62,558 bases of DNA from Lentisphaerota bacterium (GCA_015061915.1 SUVR01000013.1:1-62558); one strand, 5' to 3'; shown: positions 32,601-41,129, counted from the first letter of the stretch. Numbers and translations are program-made. The notes: generated by a model from the sequence alone, not told the origin.

Positions 32601-33486
32601 AACCGGATCAAAAATCGCAAAAAGTCATAAAGTTTCCAAACGGTTTGACCAATCCGGCTGCACCGACTGGCAGGAGGGGTTGAGCCTGCCGGATACCGTG
32701 GCTGTTTCGCCGGACGGGAAAAAACTGGCATACCCTGCCCTCTGCGATGAAGGCAGCAGTGTGGGGGTCTCTCTTTATCTGGATAAAACCGAAGCTGATC
32801 TGGCGCATCTCGCCGGGTTGCGGCGTCTTGTAAAACTGGCGTATCCCCATATGATCAAACATCTTGCATCAATGCTGAAGTTTCCTCACAGTATGGAGCT
32901 TTCCTTCTTCATCCAGGACAAAAACTGGAAAAATAATCTGGTGGATCATGCCATCGATAACAGCTGGCGCATCATTCCCAGAGATGAAGACACATTCCGC
33001 ACCGCCCTCGAAGAACTGCGGGATACCGCCGGAGAAAAGGTGGCGCAGACCGTCAGCACACTGGAAAGTCTTTACAAAGATTACCAGAAAATGGAGAAAC
33101 ATCTCGACCGGTTGGACCGGGACAGCGACACCTATGAAGATGTTTCCATGCAGTTGGATTTTCTGTTCCGGGAAGGATTTTTGAAGACCGGCGCTGCCTT
33201 TGCGCAGTACCGGCGTTACATCAAGTCGCTGGCGATCCGGCTGGAACGGGCGGTCTCCGATCCGAAACGGGATTCTCTCAAGGGCGCAGACCTCTACCCG
33301 TACCTGGACAAGTTTTATCTGGCGTATGACAATCTGGAAAAACCGCTGGAACAGCTGCCCCGTCTGTACGACTTTTTCCTGTTGCTGGAAGAGGCACGGA
33401 TCAGCATTTTCAGTCCGGAGATCAAAACCATCCGGAAAGCCACGCTCCCCATCATCGAAGCCGCGTGGAAAGAGATGCGGCTGTAA
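29644..33486 (+). CDS. hrpA: DEAH-box ATP-dependent RNA helicase HrpA
   Basis: Large helicase of 1280 residues, acting on RNA or on stalled ribosomes. Motif I GSTGSGKTT is at 104-112, motif Ia TQPRR near 132, motif II DEVHE near 200, motif III SAT near 234, motif V TNVSETSLTIPG near 360 and motif VI QRRGRCGR near 400. The long C-terminal DUF3418-type region is present, so this is full-length HrpA rather than HrpB. I start at the ATG at 29644; the GTG twelve codons earlier lies inside the promoter. The -10 is only seven bases before that ATG and no Shine-Dalgarno is seen, so the mRNA may be leaderless. Confidence 0.95.
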   Translation: MKKSAVQDKNYDKIRILWRKIRLNQRGRLSARYKAYLAAAADDPAMAEKLAVPLLEELTAAEKSSLHYHAQKLTCTFPEDLPITEKIPAVRAALKENQVVIVCGSTGSGKTTQLPKAALLEGFGRAGRIGCTQPRRLAATALASRFAAETGVANGGEVGYKVRFDDHTTENTIVKFMTDGILLAETRTDPLLLQYDCIILDEVHERSLNIDFLLGYLKLLLKKRRDLRIIISSATLESERISDFFHGAPIVEVEGKLFPIEDIWQESGEEDDDDLSEAIARAVETLTEFDKNGDILVFLPGEREIRDALDMLDGRNYPHTEVMPLFGRLSAAEQNRIFQRSSLRRIILATNVSETSLTIPGIRFVIDTGLVRLSRYNPKSSIQELRVEFISKASARQRRGRCGRLRDGVCVHLYSEAKLEEADDYTAPEIQRSSLAGVILQMAALKLPPIEVFPFVDPPSPALIKEGRITLDDLGATDEQGKLTKTGWAMSELPVGPRIGKMILAAQQRHILPEILVIAAFLSMPDPRERPFEHAKEADAAQRQFDAEGSDFLSAIILWREMEKQPSTSALRRFANKNYLNFKRLREWRNLVADLAEIIEYKEGLPDREVDSDTIHQVLMSALPRQLGMFDPEKKCYLDRNGRKFQVFPGSVLARAKSAARWILSFTIVETTRPYARCNAVVDGLWLEKAAPRLCTKTYDSIHWNADTGFVSAREKVMAGQLLIHPGRRCHYGRINPEKSREVFIREALASGAIHAPEIPWCRTFEQNYRFLQALEVRKRRPDSLLDRDGIFAHFNKVLPPDVCSVDTLRRNRKSFLPDRSAMVYDPEDLKNEADFPSYLVQSGAKLPLRYVFDPGEKNDGITILAEESELPLISQNALTWLVPGYLPFLLEPMLRSLPKVTRKELMPMAECAENFVTAVKEGHIFTDQPLVDALCDYLAENYGVVLGASDFANFEPMEFQRMKIAVLDEQKKVKQILYEVPDTAKTGSKIAKSHKVSKRFDQSGCTDWQEGLSLPDTVAVSPDGKKLAYPALCDEGSSVGVSLYLDKTEADLAHLAGLRRLVKLAYPHMIKHLASMLKFPHSMELSFFIQDKNWKNNLVDHAIDNSWRIIPRDEDTFRTALEELRDTAGEKVAQTVSTLESLYKDYQKMEKHLDRLDRDSDTYEDVSMQLDFLFREGFLKTGAAFAQYRRYIKSLAIRLERAVSDPKRDSLKGADLYPYLDKFYLAYDNLEKPLEQLPRLYDFFLLLEEARISIFSPEIKTIRKATLPIIEAAWKEMRL

Positions 33487-33502
33487 GAGTTAGCGACAAA
33501 AA

Positions 33503-33531
33503 AATACTGTGAAACCATATTCCACAGTATT
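33503..33531. terminator. Bidirectional terminator between hrpA and symporter
   Basis: AATACTGTG and CACAGTATT form a 9-bp stem around an 11-base loop, with an A-run on the left and a T-rich tract on the right, between convergent genes. Confidence 0.8.
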
Positions 33532-33600
33532 CTTTCTGTTTCTGTAAACACCCGCTCAATGTTTGAACGGATGGTCACGGAGAGTTTTTACCTTCCGGTG

Positions 33601-34863
33601 TTATGCAACGTCTTCGGGCTTGAGCTGCTTATCAACCATGGCGTTGACGCAGGAGTCGGACCAGACATTGACGCCCGTTTCGATCATATCGATAACCGTG
33701 TAGATCGGCAGGATGATCCCCAGGATCCCCACCGGAGCGCCGACGCCGGTCATCAGGGAGAGAGTCAGGAAGAAACAGCCCATGGGCACGCCGGCATTAC
33801 CAACCGCAGAGATCACCGAAATCAGGATCCACAGCAGAACAGTACCGGCAGTCAGTTCCACGCCGCCATTCTGCATCACAAAGAGAGAGGTCACAAGGAT
33901 AAACGCTGCACAGCCGTTCATATTGATGGTGCAGCACAGAGGCAGCACAAAACGGGAAACTTCCTTCTTGGCTTTCTGGTTGTTTTCCGCAGAGGAAATC
34001 GTCACAGGCAGCGTGGCAACGGAACTCTTGGTGAAGAACGCCATCATCACAGCCGGCAGCATATTTTTGAAGACCTTGAAGGGATTGATCCGGCAGGCAA
34101 GGAGGAACAGCGGCAGGATGATGAAGAACTGGAGCAGATTACCGCCCAGCACCACTGCCACATATTTTCCGAGAGATCCGACCAGGTCCCCGGCGCCGCT
34201 GATCTGGGCAGCCAACTGCGCAGAAAACGCCACGATCCCCAGCGGCAGAGTCCAGACAAGCGCCTTGATCAACACGAAGAACAGTTCCTGCAGACCGTTG
34301 ATCCCTTTCAGGAGGATCTGCACATTTTCGGACTGGGGCATCAGAGCGAGTGCCAGACCGGCCGCCGCCGCAACCAGCAGAATACTCAGCACATTGCCGC
34401 TGCTCACCGGCTTCACCACATTATCCGGAACCACGGAAAGAATGTGGTCATAAACCGTTGGTGTAGCTGCCAGATCCTTTTTCTCCAGCGTCTGCTCTAC
34501 AGTCACCTGACCTTTTGCAATATCTTCCTTGCCGAGATTTTCAGGCTTGATCGCCTTGTAAAGGACTGCACCGACGATGGATGCGGCAAAGGTAGTCAGG
34601 AGCGTAAAAAGGATCGTATATTTGAAGATCTTGCCGGTCCCTTTCTTGGCGCCCAGCATAGCGAGGGTGGTTGTCACAGCCAATGCGATGGTGGGGATCG
34701 CCACAAACTGGAACAGTTTGGTGTAGACGGTCGCCACAAAATCACAGGCTTCCATGATCTTCTGCACACCCAGCAGCCCCAGGACCGCACCGATGACCAG
34801 TGCTGCCATCCAGATTCCGAATTGTACCCAGTTGAAACCGACTTTCTTCTTTTCGTTTTCCAT
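33601..34863 (-). CDS. Dicarboxylate/amino acid:cation symporter (DAACS family)
   Basis: Inner-membrane symporter importing glutamate, aspartate, serine or C4-dicarboxylates with sodium or protons. The 420-residue protein has about eight membrane helices and two re-entrant loops. The Ser-rich motif is visible as TKSSVATLPVTISS near 265 and the cation-binding INMNGCAAFI near 300, the equivalent of NMDGT in glutamate transporters; the Asp-to-Asn and Thr-to-Cys changes suggest a different substrate from glutamate. A periplasmic insertion near 115-150 is present. The ATG at 34863 follows AAGGAA; the frame extends upstream into the promoter. The gene is monocistronic. Confidence 0.9.
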   Translation of the reverse strand: MENEKKKVGFNWVQFGIWMAALVIGAVLGLLGVQKIMEACDFVATVYTKLFQFVAIPTIALAVTTTLAMLGAKKGTGKIFKYTILFTLLTTFAASIVGAVLYKAIKPENLGKEDIAKGQVTVEQTLEKKDLAATPTVYDHILSVVPDNVVKPVSSGNVLSILLVAAAAGLALALMPQSENVQILLKGINGLQELFFVLIKALVWTLPLGIVAFSAQLAAQISGAGDLVGSLGKYVAVVLGGNLLQFFIILPLFLLACRINPFKVFKNMLPAVMMAFFTKSSVATLPVTISSAENNQKAKKEVSRFVLPLCCTINMNGCAAFILVTSLFVMQNGGVELTAGTVLLWILISVISAVGNAGVPMGCFFLTLSLMTGVGAPVGILGIILPIYTVIDMIETGVNVWSDSCVNAMVDKQLKPEDVA

Positions 34864-34912
34864 CTTTCGTTCCTTGATTACGGTTGAATGTTGTTTTCTT
34901 TTTGCCCTTTTA

Positions 34913-34940
34913 AATATAGCATACATTTTATCTTTTTCAA
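34913..34940 (-). promoter_or_regulatory. Promoter for the symporter gene
   Basis: On the minus strand TTGAAA (34935-34940), 16-base spacer, TATATT (34913-34918). Confidence 0.7.
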
Positions 34941-35000
34941 TTTGAAAATAGAATTCCATCATATTATATTACTCCAACCGAAATGCGAAAGGAGCGTCCT

Positions 35001-35753
35001 GTGGAAAAAAGATTGACTACTGCCCTGCTGACACTGATTCCCTCCCTTGCTATGGGGGCGGACTGGACAGCCGATGAAATCGAAGCCCGGATCAAGTCAT
35101 GCCCGGCAAGAGATGCAAATACCTACTATATCCTGCTTTCCTGTACGCACGGCCGTTGTACTTCCCTGCCGGATTCGGACCAGTACAAGGACCGACTGGG
35201 AGAACGGACAGCGCAACTGCAGAAACTGTTGGAGGAAGGTTCCATCCTGCGGAAGAACGATCTGGAGAAATTTCTTGCCCGGCGGGCGGACCTTGTCTCT
35301 CATGCGGCAAAAACAAATGAATCGGTCGCCATCCTGACCAGACGGATGATCGCCTTCCCTGTGGAAGGCAATCTCCGCCTGACCTGCCCCAAGTGCAAAA
35401 AGGCATTTCTGGCTCCCGACTGCAACGCGCTGCTCCTTTCCATAGTGAAAAATGTCGATCTGACGCCGGATTTTTCCAGCATCTGCCCCCATTGCAGCAC
35501 CGCCGGAACAAACCAGCCCAATGAAGAAAAAGAATGTACCCTCCATATCACGGTCCGCAGGAACGGCAAAGAGATCAAAAGTAAGCTGAACCACGAGGAT
35601 CTGCACCTGCTTTACGCTTTTCTCTCCTCTAATGAAATGCATCGGCAGAAGTATAACCGGCAGGGACAGGAAGTACTGCCGCACCTGACGTCGGAACAGG
35701 CAGCGCGTCTGCGGGAGATCCTGCTGGGTGAAAAGGCGGCAGCAAAAGAATGA
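35001..35753 (+). CDS. Secreted Cys-rich protein coupled to a radical SAM gene
   Basis: 250 residues from a GTG start that has AAAGGAG eight bases before it. I do not recognise a family. The N-terminus is a signal peptide (RLTTALLTLIPSLAMGA), so the protein is exported. Ten or so Cys follow, including SCTHGRC near 48-53, a CPKC near 130 and a CPHC near 162 that together look like a zinc ribbon. A helical stretch with many Leu, Glu and Arg lies between. It ends with a charged helical tail. The next gene overlaps by four bases (ATGA) and encodes a radical SAM enzyme, so this protein may be its partner or substrate. Confidence 0.7.
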   Translation: MEKRLTTALLTLIPSLAMGADWTADEIEARIKSCPARDANTYYILLSCTHGRCTSLPDSDQYKDRLGERTAQLQKLLEEGSILRKNDLEKFLARRADLVSHAAKTNESVAILTRRMIAFPVEGNLRLTCPKCKKAFLAPDCNALLLSIVKNVDLTPDFSSICPHCSTAGTNQPNEEKECTLHITVRRNGKEIKSKLNHEDLHLLYAFLSSNEMHRQKYNRQGQEVLPHLTSEQAARLREILLGEKAAAKE

Positions 35754-36664
35754 CACAGTTACCGCAAAGTGTTGTTTTTGAGCTGACTTATGCGTGCAAT
35801 CACGCCTGTCCGTTCTGTTCCTGTCCCTGGGAAGCGGAAGGCGCGGAACGGGGAATGGAATTATCCATTGAAGACTGGAAAAAAGCGGCGTTGGAATTCA
35901 TCGGGCACGGCGTGCGGAACATCATCCTTTCCGGGGGCGAACCGCTGCTGAAAGAAGGGATCGGGGATCTGCTGGGATTTCTTGCGTTTCAACTCCGGGC
36001 GGCATACGGAACCCATTACGATCTGCAACTTTCCACCAACGGCACGCTGCTCACCCGGGAAATGCTTCACCTGCTGAAAGATTGCAATGCAACACTCTGC
36101 ACCAGCCTGCCCTCCCTCTTCGACTTCAAAGGACAGACCGGAACCGGTCAGGATTTCCGTGCAGTCCTGAAACACGTTTACGCCGCCTCGGAACTCGGGA
36201 TCCGGTCAACCGTTGGGATCCCTCTCACAAAAGCGGTCCTTCCGGAACTTTATGAGATGATTTCCTACGCTCTTTTGAGCGGAACAGATACCGTTCTGCT
36301 CAATCCGTTCCGTCCGTCCGGACGGGGGGCGAGTCATCCGGAATATCTGCTGTCACCCGAAGACATCCATTCCGCGTTGAACACGGCAGAAGAGGTGTTC
36401 CACGCCTGCAAAGGGAAGGTCCGGATCGGCGGGGAATATCCGCCCGGCATCGTAGATCCGGCACAGTATCCGGACCTGATCCTTTCCACGGATTGCCCTG
36501 CGGCAAAGGGCATTTTCACCGTTTCGCCGGATGGCATGATCCGGCTCTGCGAACACGATCCCCGGCAGCTCTGCCGTTGGGATGAATGGAAAGCGCTGGA
36601 ACAGATCCCCGTTTGGCGGGAGATGATCACCGGCAAACATCCGGTCTGCCCGCTTTTTTCATAA
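35750..36664 (+). CDS. Radical SAM protein
   Basis: 304-residue radical SAM enzyme of the MoaA/NirJ/PqqE type. The cluster motif is C16, C20, C23 in ELTYACNHACPFCSC, with an extra Cys right after it. ILSGGEPLL near 58-66 binds SAM, and STNGTLL near 97 is family-typical. The C-terminus holds four Cys or His (DCPAAKGIF, RLCEHD, RQLCRW, HPVCPLF), in SPASM-like positions that could carry an auxiliary cluster. These enzymes often modify peptides or small cofactors. Coupling to the upstream secreted Cys-rich gene by a four-base overlap is the only clue to its partner. Confidence 0.87.
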   Translation: MTQLPQSVVFELTYACNHACPFCSCPWEAEGAERGMELSIEDWKKAALEFIGHGVRNIILSGGEPLLKEGIGDLLGFLAFQLRAAYGTHYDLQLSTNGTLLTREMLHLLKDCNATLCTSLPSLFDFKGQTGTGQDFRAVLKHVYAASELGIRSTVGIPLTKAVLPELYEMISYALLSGTDTVLLNPFRPSGRGASHPEYLLSPEDIHSALNTAEEVFHACKGKVRIGGEYPPGIVDPAQYPDLILSTDCPAAKGIFTVSPDGMIRLCEHDPRQLCRWDEWKALEQIPVWREMITGKHPVCPLFS

Positions 36665-36666
36665 CA

Positions 36667-37923
36667 TCAGTGCTGCCAGGGGGATTTATCCCGGGTTTCG
36701 GGGAAGAAGAAACAGGCAGCCAGACTGATTGCACCACCGATCACAAAGAAGAGAAAGATCTCCTCGTAAGCGATCAGCGGATAGGCGTGTGTCACCGGAT
36801 CTACGGGGTGTGCTTTCAGGATCCAGCCAACCACATTCTGATACAGAGAGATGAATACAAACGCCATAAAATTGATGAATGCAACGGACATCGCCGTAAA
36901 TTTCGGCTTATTCAACTCCTTTGCCACAGTGCTGAACATTGGGAAAAAACCGGCGGGGATCGCCAGCAGAAACGCCGCGATCACAAAGCAGACCACTCCC
37001 AGTTTTGCCACCAGACCGCACAATCCGACCACCGTCCCGGCAAGTGAGAGGAGAACGCCGGAGAAGATCACGGCTTTTCTTCTGCCGCCAAACAATTTCA
37101 GCAGCAGTTCCACCAGCATATTGTTCACCGCCACGATCAGGGTCATGATCATGATGAACAACGCCGCCCTGCCCGGTTCCATTCCGAAAAGGTCCATAAA
37201 ACTCTTCTTCCCGATCTGCCCCACCAGCGCATAGTATGCACCATAGACCGTGGCGCAGGAGAAACAGGCAAACCACATAAAGGGATTTTTCACCATGGCG
37301 ATCAGCGGATGAAGCGTTTGACCGCGGGTCACCGGCTTGATCGTCCCCTTTGCCAGCGCAATGATCAGCAGCATAGGCAGAAGCGCCACCGCTCCCGGCA
37401 GGATCATTGCCGGTTTCCAACTGATCCACTCCACCAGCTTCACCATGGGCATAGTACCGGTGGTCGGTCCGAGATAGCTGAAAAAGAGGACACATCCGAG
37501 GGCAAACCCGAACTTTCCGGGGAACAGATCCGCCAACAGTTTCGCCACGCCGAGAAAGATCGTCCCCGCTCCGAAACCGGTGATCACCCGCAGAACGATC
37601 ATCAGCGGATAGTAACTGCACAGGGGAAAAAGGATCGTCCCGAAAACAAACATACTGCCGCCGATCAACAGGATCCGCACCCCGCCATAACGGTCGGAAA
37701 AACACCCGATCAGCAGCTGACTCAAAGCGTACGCATAAAGGAACGCCGAGCCGAGCCAGGCAATATGGCTGGAATCCAGTCCGAGTTTCTGCAGGTCTGC
37801 ATAGATCGTGCCGGGGATCAGCACTTTTGCCATACTGGTCAGAAAAAAGATCACCACCCCGCAGAGCAGGATCAGCATTTTCTTTTTCCGTATCGTTTCC
37901 GGAGATAAAACACGCTTGTTCAT
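36667..37923 (-). CDS. Major facilitator superfamily transporter
   Basis: Twelve-helix inner-membrane secondary transporter of 418 residues. The MFS loop 2-3 motif is seen as GCFSDRYGGVRILL near 77-90, and a conserved RVITGFGAGTIFLG in helix 4. The C-terminal half repeats the pattern with GGRRKAVIFSG near 272. Substrate is unknown; the sequence resembles sugar-phosphate or organic-anion carriers in general layout only. It has its own TTGAAA/TATATT promoter and converges on the radical SAM gene with a two-base gap and no obvious terminator. Confidence 0.88.
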   Translation of the reverse strand: MNKRVLSPETIRKKKMLILLCGVVIFFLTSMAKVLIPGTIYADLQKLGLDSSHIAWLGSAFLYAYALSQLLIGCFSDRYGGVRILLIGGSMFVFGTILFPLCSYYPLMIVLRVITGFGAGTIFLGVAKLLADLFPGKFGFALGCVLFFSYLGPTTGTMPMVKLVEWISWKPAMILPGAVALLPMLLIIALAKGTIKPVTRGQTLHPLIAMVKNPFMWFACFSCATVYGAYYALVGQIGKKSFMDLFGMEPGRAALFIMIMTLIVAVNNMLVELLLKLFGGRRKAVIFSGVLLSLAGTVVGLCGLVAKLGVVCFVIAAFLLAIPAGFFPMFSTVAKELNKPKFTAMSVAFINFMAFVFISLYQNVVGWILKAHPVDPVTHAYPLIAYEEIFLFFVIGGAISLAACFFFPETRDKSPWQH

Positions 37924-37956
37924 AATAAGGTCCTTATATCAAAATCATTTCTGTTT

Positions 37957-37984
37957 AATATACTGTTTTTTTTCTTTTTTTCAA
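37957..37984 (-). promoter_or_regulatory. Promoter for the MFS gene
   Basis: On the minus strand TTGAAA (37979-37984), 16-base A-rich spacer, TATATT (37957-37962). Confidence 0.7.
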
Positions 37985-38040
37985 GAGAACGGCAACAAGT
38001 TCCTGTCAAAGAAAAATCACGCCCTTTTTTCAGTTTCCGC

Positions 38041-38068
38041 TTGCAAGTTGGCTCTCCCGCTGTATATT
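38041..38068 (+). promoter_or_regulatory. Promoter for the UDP-sugar dehydrogenase gene
   Basis: TTGCAA (38041-38046), 16-base spacer, TATATT (38063-38068), 34 bases before the start. Confidence 0.7.
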
Positions 38069-38102
38069 TACAACAGAAAAAAGTACAACAAAGGATAACG
38101 CT

Positions 38103-39377
38103 ATGGACTTGGATAACTTGAAGATCGCCGTGATCGGGCTGGGATATGTGGGACTGCCGCTGGCGATCGCTTTCGGAAAAAAATATGATACCTGCGGATT
38201 CGACATCAAAAAATCACGACTGGATGCCCTCCGGAACGGGATCGACACCACGCGGGAAAGCGACCCGGAACAGCTCCGGGCTGCGACACGGCTTACCTTC
38301 ACCGATGATCCGGAGTTGATCCGGGATGCCACCGTTTTTATCGTGACCGTTCCCACACCCGTTGACAAGTACAACCGCCCGGACCTGACACCGCTTTACC
38401 GCGCCAGCGAAACAGTCGGAAGCGTGCTGAAAAAAGGCGATATCGTCATCTATGAAAGCACGGTCTACCCCGGCTGTATTGAGGAAGATTGCGTGCCGGT
38501 ACTGGAAAAGTTCAGCGCCCTCAAGTTCAACACGGACTTTTTTTGCGGATACAGTCCGGAACGGGTCAATCCCGGCGACAAACTCCACACACTGGAAAAT
38601 ACGGTCAAAATCACGGCTGGCTCCACGCCGGAAACGGCAGATCTGGTGGATGCCCTTTACAACTCCATCCTGAAAAACGGGACCCACCGCGCCAGCAGTA
38701 TCAAGGTTGCAGAGGCGGCAAAGGTCATCGAAAACGCCCAGCGGGATCTGAATATTGCCTTTGTAAACGAACTGGCAAAAATCTTCCACATCATCGGGAT
38801 CGATACCCACGAAGTGCTGGCGGCGGCTGGGACAAAGTGGAATTTTCTCGACTTCAAACCGGGCTTGGTGGGCGGTCACTGCATCGGCGTTGATCCCTAC
38901 TACCTGACCCATAAAGCGCAGTCGCTGGGCTATCTTCCGGAAGTGATCCTCGCCGGACGCCGCATGAACGACGGTATGGGAAAATATGTGGCGGAACAGA
39001 TTGTAAAACTGATGATCCGGAACGAGAAGAAAGTTCTGAACGCCAAAGTGTTGCAGCTGGGGATCACCTTCAAGGAAAATTGTCCCGATATCCGGAACAG
39101 CCGCGCGATCGACGTGGTCCGGGCGCTGGAGGAATTCGGCTGCAGCGTGGATGTTGCCGACCCGCTGGCAGATCCGGAAGAAGTCTTTGCCGAGTACGGG
39201 ATCAGATCCGTGCAGGATGTCAAGACCCTCCGCAACAACAATTACGAAGCCGTGATTTTAGCCGTGGCACACCGGGATTTTCTTGCGCTCAACCTTGCGG
39301 ATCTGCACGATGGCACTGCAGTGATCTACGACATCAAAGGCATTCTGCCGGAAGATCAGATCAGCGGACGGTTGTAA
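38103..39377 (+). CDS. Nucleotide-sugar dehydrogenase (UDP-HexNAc 6-dehydrogenase, TviB/WbpA type)
   Basis: Oxidises C6 of a UDP-N-acetylhexosamine to the uronic acid with two NAD per turn, feeding capsule or O-antigen synthesis. The Rossmann motif GLGYVGLPLA is at 12-21, TPVDKYNRPDLT near 89 and YESTVYPGCIEE near 118 are typical of the N-acetyl-sugar branch, and the catalytic Cys is C260 in GGHCIGVDPYY. KWNFLDFKPGLVGGH distinguishes it from UDP-glucose dehydrogenase. At 424 residues it is full length. No epimerase or transferase for the product is next to it, so the pathway must be completed elsewhere. Confidence 0.9.
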   Translation: MDLDNLKIAVIGLGYVGLPLAIAFGKKYDTCGFDIKKSRLDALRNGIDTTRESDPEQLRAATRLTFTDDPELIRDATVFIVTVPTPVDKYNRPDLTPLYRASETVGSVLKKGDIVIYESTVYPGCIEEDCVPVLEKFSALKFNTDFFCGYSPERVNPGDKLHTLENTVKITAGSTPETADLVDALYNSILKNGTHRASSIKVAEAAKVIENAQRDLNIAFVNELAKIFHIIGIDTHEVLAAAGTKWNFLDFKPGLVGGHCIGVDPYYLTHKAQSLGYLPEVILAGRRMNDGMGKYVAEQIVKLMIRNEKKVLNAKVLQLGITFKENCPDIRNSRAIDVVRALEEFGCSVDVADPLADPEEVFAEYGIRSVQDVKTLRNNNYEAVILAVAHRDFLALNLADLHDGTAVIYDIKGILPEDQISGRL

Positions 39378-39389
39378 CCGGTCAACCAC

Positions 39390-40094
39390 TTAAAACGTGG
39401 AAAATTCCGCCACGGCACAGGACTCGCCTTCGCCGTTCTGAAGATCCACCACGCAGACGGCGCCGGGATAAACGACCGGCGTGACCGTCTCGTCCTGTTT
39501 GATCTGTTTTTTGAACTCCATCCGTACCCGGTTATAGGCAAGATCCCCCGGAATGGCGTCTGCAGCAATAGCAAAATACATATGACTGGTCAGGTGTCCG
39601 TTGGGGTCCAGCTGGGAGGGTGTAACCACGGTGGGGTTTCCGGCGGTACCTCCGGAAGCGGGGACGGGAACTTTGCGGGGCAGACACTCCATCGGTTCGG
39701 CATCTTCAAACTGCACCGGCATCGTATCGGGATCCAACTTGATCGCACGTCCTGCCTGTGTATCGAAAAAAGCACCGGTAGCGTTGGCGATCATGCAAAG
39801 TTCGCCTGCTTCATCCCGCATGGTCAAACGGCGCAGACCGCAGATGGTCTTGCAGCCGTAGATCTTGACGGCTGTACGCACATTTTCCCGGAACGACGGA
39901 CGGCGGAAGAAGTCGATCTGGATCGAAAAGAGAAAAACCGCCAAGTGATTGCTTTCCAGAAAATTACGGAACGCCACCTCCTGATACTCCTGAAACTGAC
40001 AGCAATCCATCATATAGGATACCGCCTCGTGGAGTTTCAGTTTCTGCTCCGGATCACATTTCGTAAACGGGATCGTGTGGGTCATCTCAAACAT
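39390..40094 (-). CDS. Acyl-ACP thioesterase family protein
   Basis: 234-residue hot-dog protein. The start at 40094 follows AAGGAGG; the open frame continues 41 codons upstream without support. The first half has KLHEAVSYMMDCCQFQE near 20-36 and the second DPNGHLTSHMYFAIAADAIP near 169-188, matching the Asn/Asp-His layout of acyl-ACP and acyl-CoA thioesterases. It is more diverged than the protein at 28819-29559, and the two share little sequence. It converges on the nucleotide-sugar dehydrogenase gene (12-base gap) and follows the lipoprotein gene on the same strand by 58 bases. Confidence 0.72.
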   Translation of the reverse strand: MFEMTHTIPFTKCDPEQKLKLHEAVSYMMDCCQFQEYQEVAFRNFLESNHLAVFLFSIQIDFFRRPSFRENVRTAVKIYGCKTICGLRRLTMRDEAGELCMIANATGAFFDTQAGRAIKLDPDTMPVQFEDAEPMECLPRKVPVPASGGTAGNPTVVTPSQLDPNGHLTSHMYFAIAADAIPGDLAYNRVRMEFKKQIKQDETVTPVVYPGAVCVVDLQNGEGESCAVAEFSTF

Positions 40095-40152
40095 AAAAGC
40101 CTCCTTGATCGCTTCAAACGCCAGGTTAACATAGCATCGGAACAGACAAATT

Positions 40153-40902
40153 TCAAGGCTTGGAGTTTGCGTCTTCCGCTTCGCTTTTTTCTGTTTCACG
40201 CACAAACAGCGTACCATCCATCAGATAATATTGATCGGGGATAGAGGTCTTTTTTTCCGGCAGCAGATAAGATGTATTTTCTGCGTGAGTGAACCATGTC
40301 GTAGCAAAACCGCCGTTATTCCGGGGCGGACGGGCGATTTCACCATTCAGAACATTGCAGCCATAGGCAAAAACCTTCCGGTCCTGTGCGTCAAAAAACA
40401 CAGTTACATATCGCTCCCCGCCATACGCTTTGATATGGGCATAAATGGCAAAAGGTAAAATAAACGGATCCCCCACTTCAAGGATCCCCCAAGTCCCGAT
40501 GACTATAAGTGCCAGGTCCGCCGCTATTTCCACCATTTCGTGACTGTTAGCTCCGGAAAAACGGTACACAACCAGACGGACTGCCGGCGACAGGGCTTCC
40601 TCATTTTTACCGGGCTTCGGCAGAACGGCGTTCACCGGCACGCCGAGAGCAGCACTGATATTTTTCTCCACAAACGCCTTGATCTCCTGAGGATCCATCG
40701 GTTTCGTGAGTTTCATTTCCGTAACGATCTGCGCCTTCGGCAAACTCAAGTAAAACTCCGAACTCTCTTTATTGGGCTCATCCGCATCATTGCTGCCAGA
40801 GAAATTAAATACAAATGAGGATAAACAACCGCTGCACAGACACATTGCCACACAACAGATAAGCAACAGGAAAATTTTTCCGTATCCTTTTCTTTCCGCC
40901 AT
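40153..40902 (-). CDS. Lipoprotein of unknown function
   Basis: 249-residue lipoprotein with a signal peptide and lipobox LCSGC, acylated at C26. The mature protein starts with a Ser/Asn/Asp-rich linker, then a mixed alpha/beta domain, and has a hydrophobic stretch near 125-150 (IAADLALIVIGTWGILEVG) that may be a buried helix or membrane contact. No family motif is recognised. AAAGGAG precedes the ATG and a TTGAAT/TATATT promoter lies at 40925-40952. It is likely co-transcribed with the downstream thioesterase. Location, from the signal alone, is the periplasmic face of a membrane. Confidence 0.72.
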   Translation of the reverse strand: MAERKGYGKIFLLLICCVAMCLCSGCLSSFVFNFSGSNDADEPNKESSEFYLSLPKAQIVTEMKLTKPMDPQEIKAFVEKNISAALGVPVNAVLPKPGKNEEALSPAVRLVVYRFSGANSHEMVEIAADLALIVIGTWGILEVGDPFILPFAIYAHIKAYGGERYVTVFFDAQDRKVFAYGCNVLNGEIARPPRNNGGFATTWFTHAENTSYLLPEKKTSIPDQYYLMDGTLFVRETEKSEAEDANSKP

Positions 40903-40924
40903 AAGATGATCTCCTTTCAGAGTA

Positions 40925-40952
40925 AATATAGCACCACAAAAAGAAAATTCAA
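40925..40952 (-). promoter_or_regulatory. Promoter for the lipoprotein gene
   Basis: On the minus strand TTGAAT (40947-40952), 16-base spacer, TATATT (40925-40930). Confidence 0.65.
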
Positions 40953-41118
40953 GGCGGCTTGCCGCCGTTTAAGCGAAGCGCAGTAAAAAAACGCCATCCT
41001 TACTCGCGGCTTGTCCTCCGGAGTTTGGTGAAGATGTGAAGAAAAGGCTACGCCTTTTGAGTGAAGAGCGGCTGTCGCCGCGTGAAGTGAAGCCTTGCGG
41101 CTTCGTTCGCCATTTTTT
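40953..41118. repeat. Array of short perfect hairpins next to tRNA-Ser
   Basis: GGCGGC/GCCGCC (40953-40966), AAAAGGC/GCCTTTT (41042-41058), GCGGC/GCCGC (41068-41081) and GAAGCC/GGCTTC (41089-41104) are perfect stems with 2-4 base loops, joined by repeats of GTGAAG. No gene is supported in the interval between the lipoprotein promoter and tRNA-Ser. Confidence 0.75.
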
Positions 41119-41129
41119 GGCAAAAAAAA

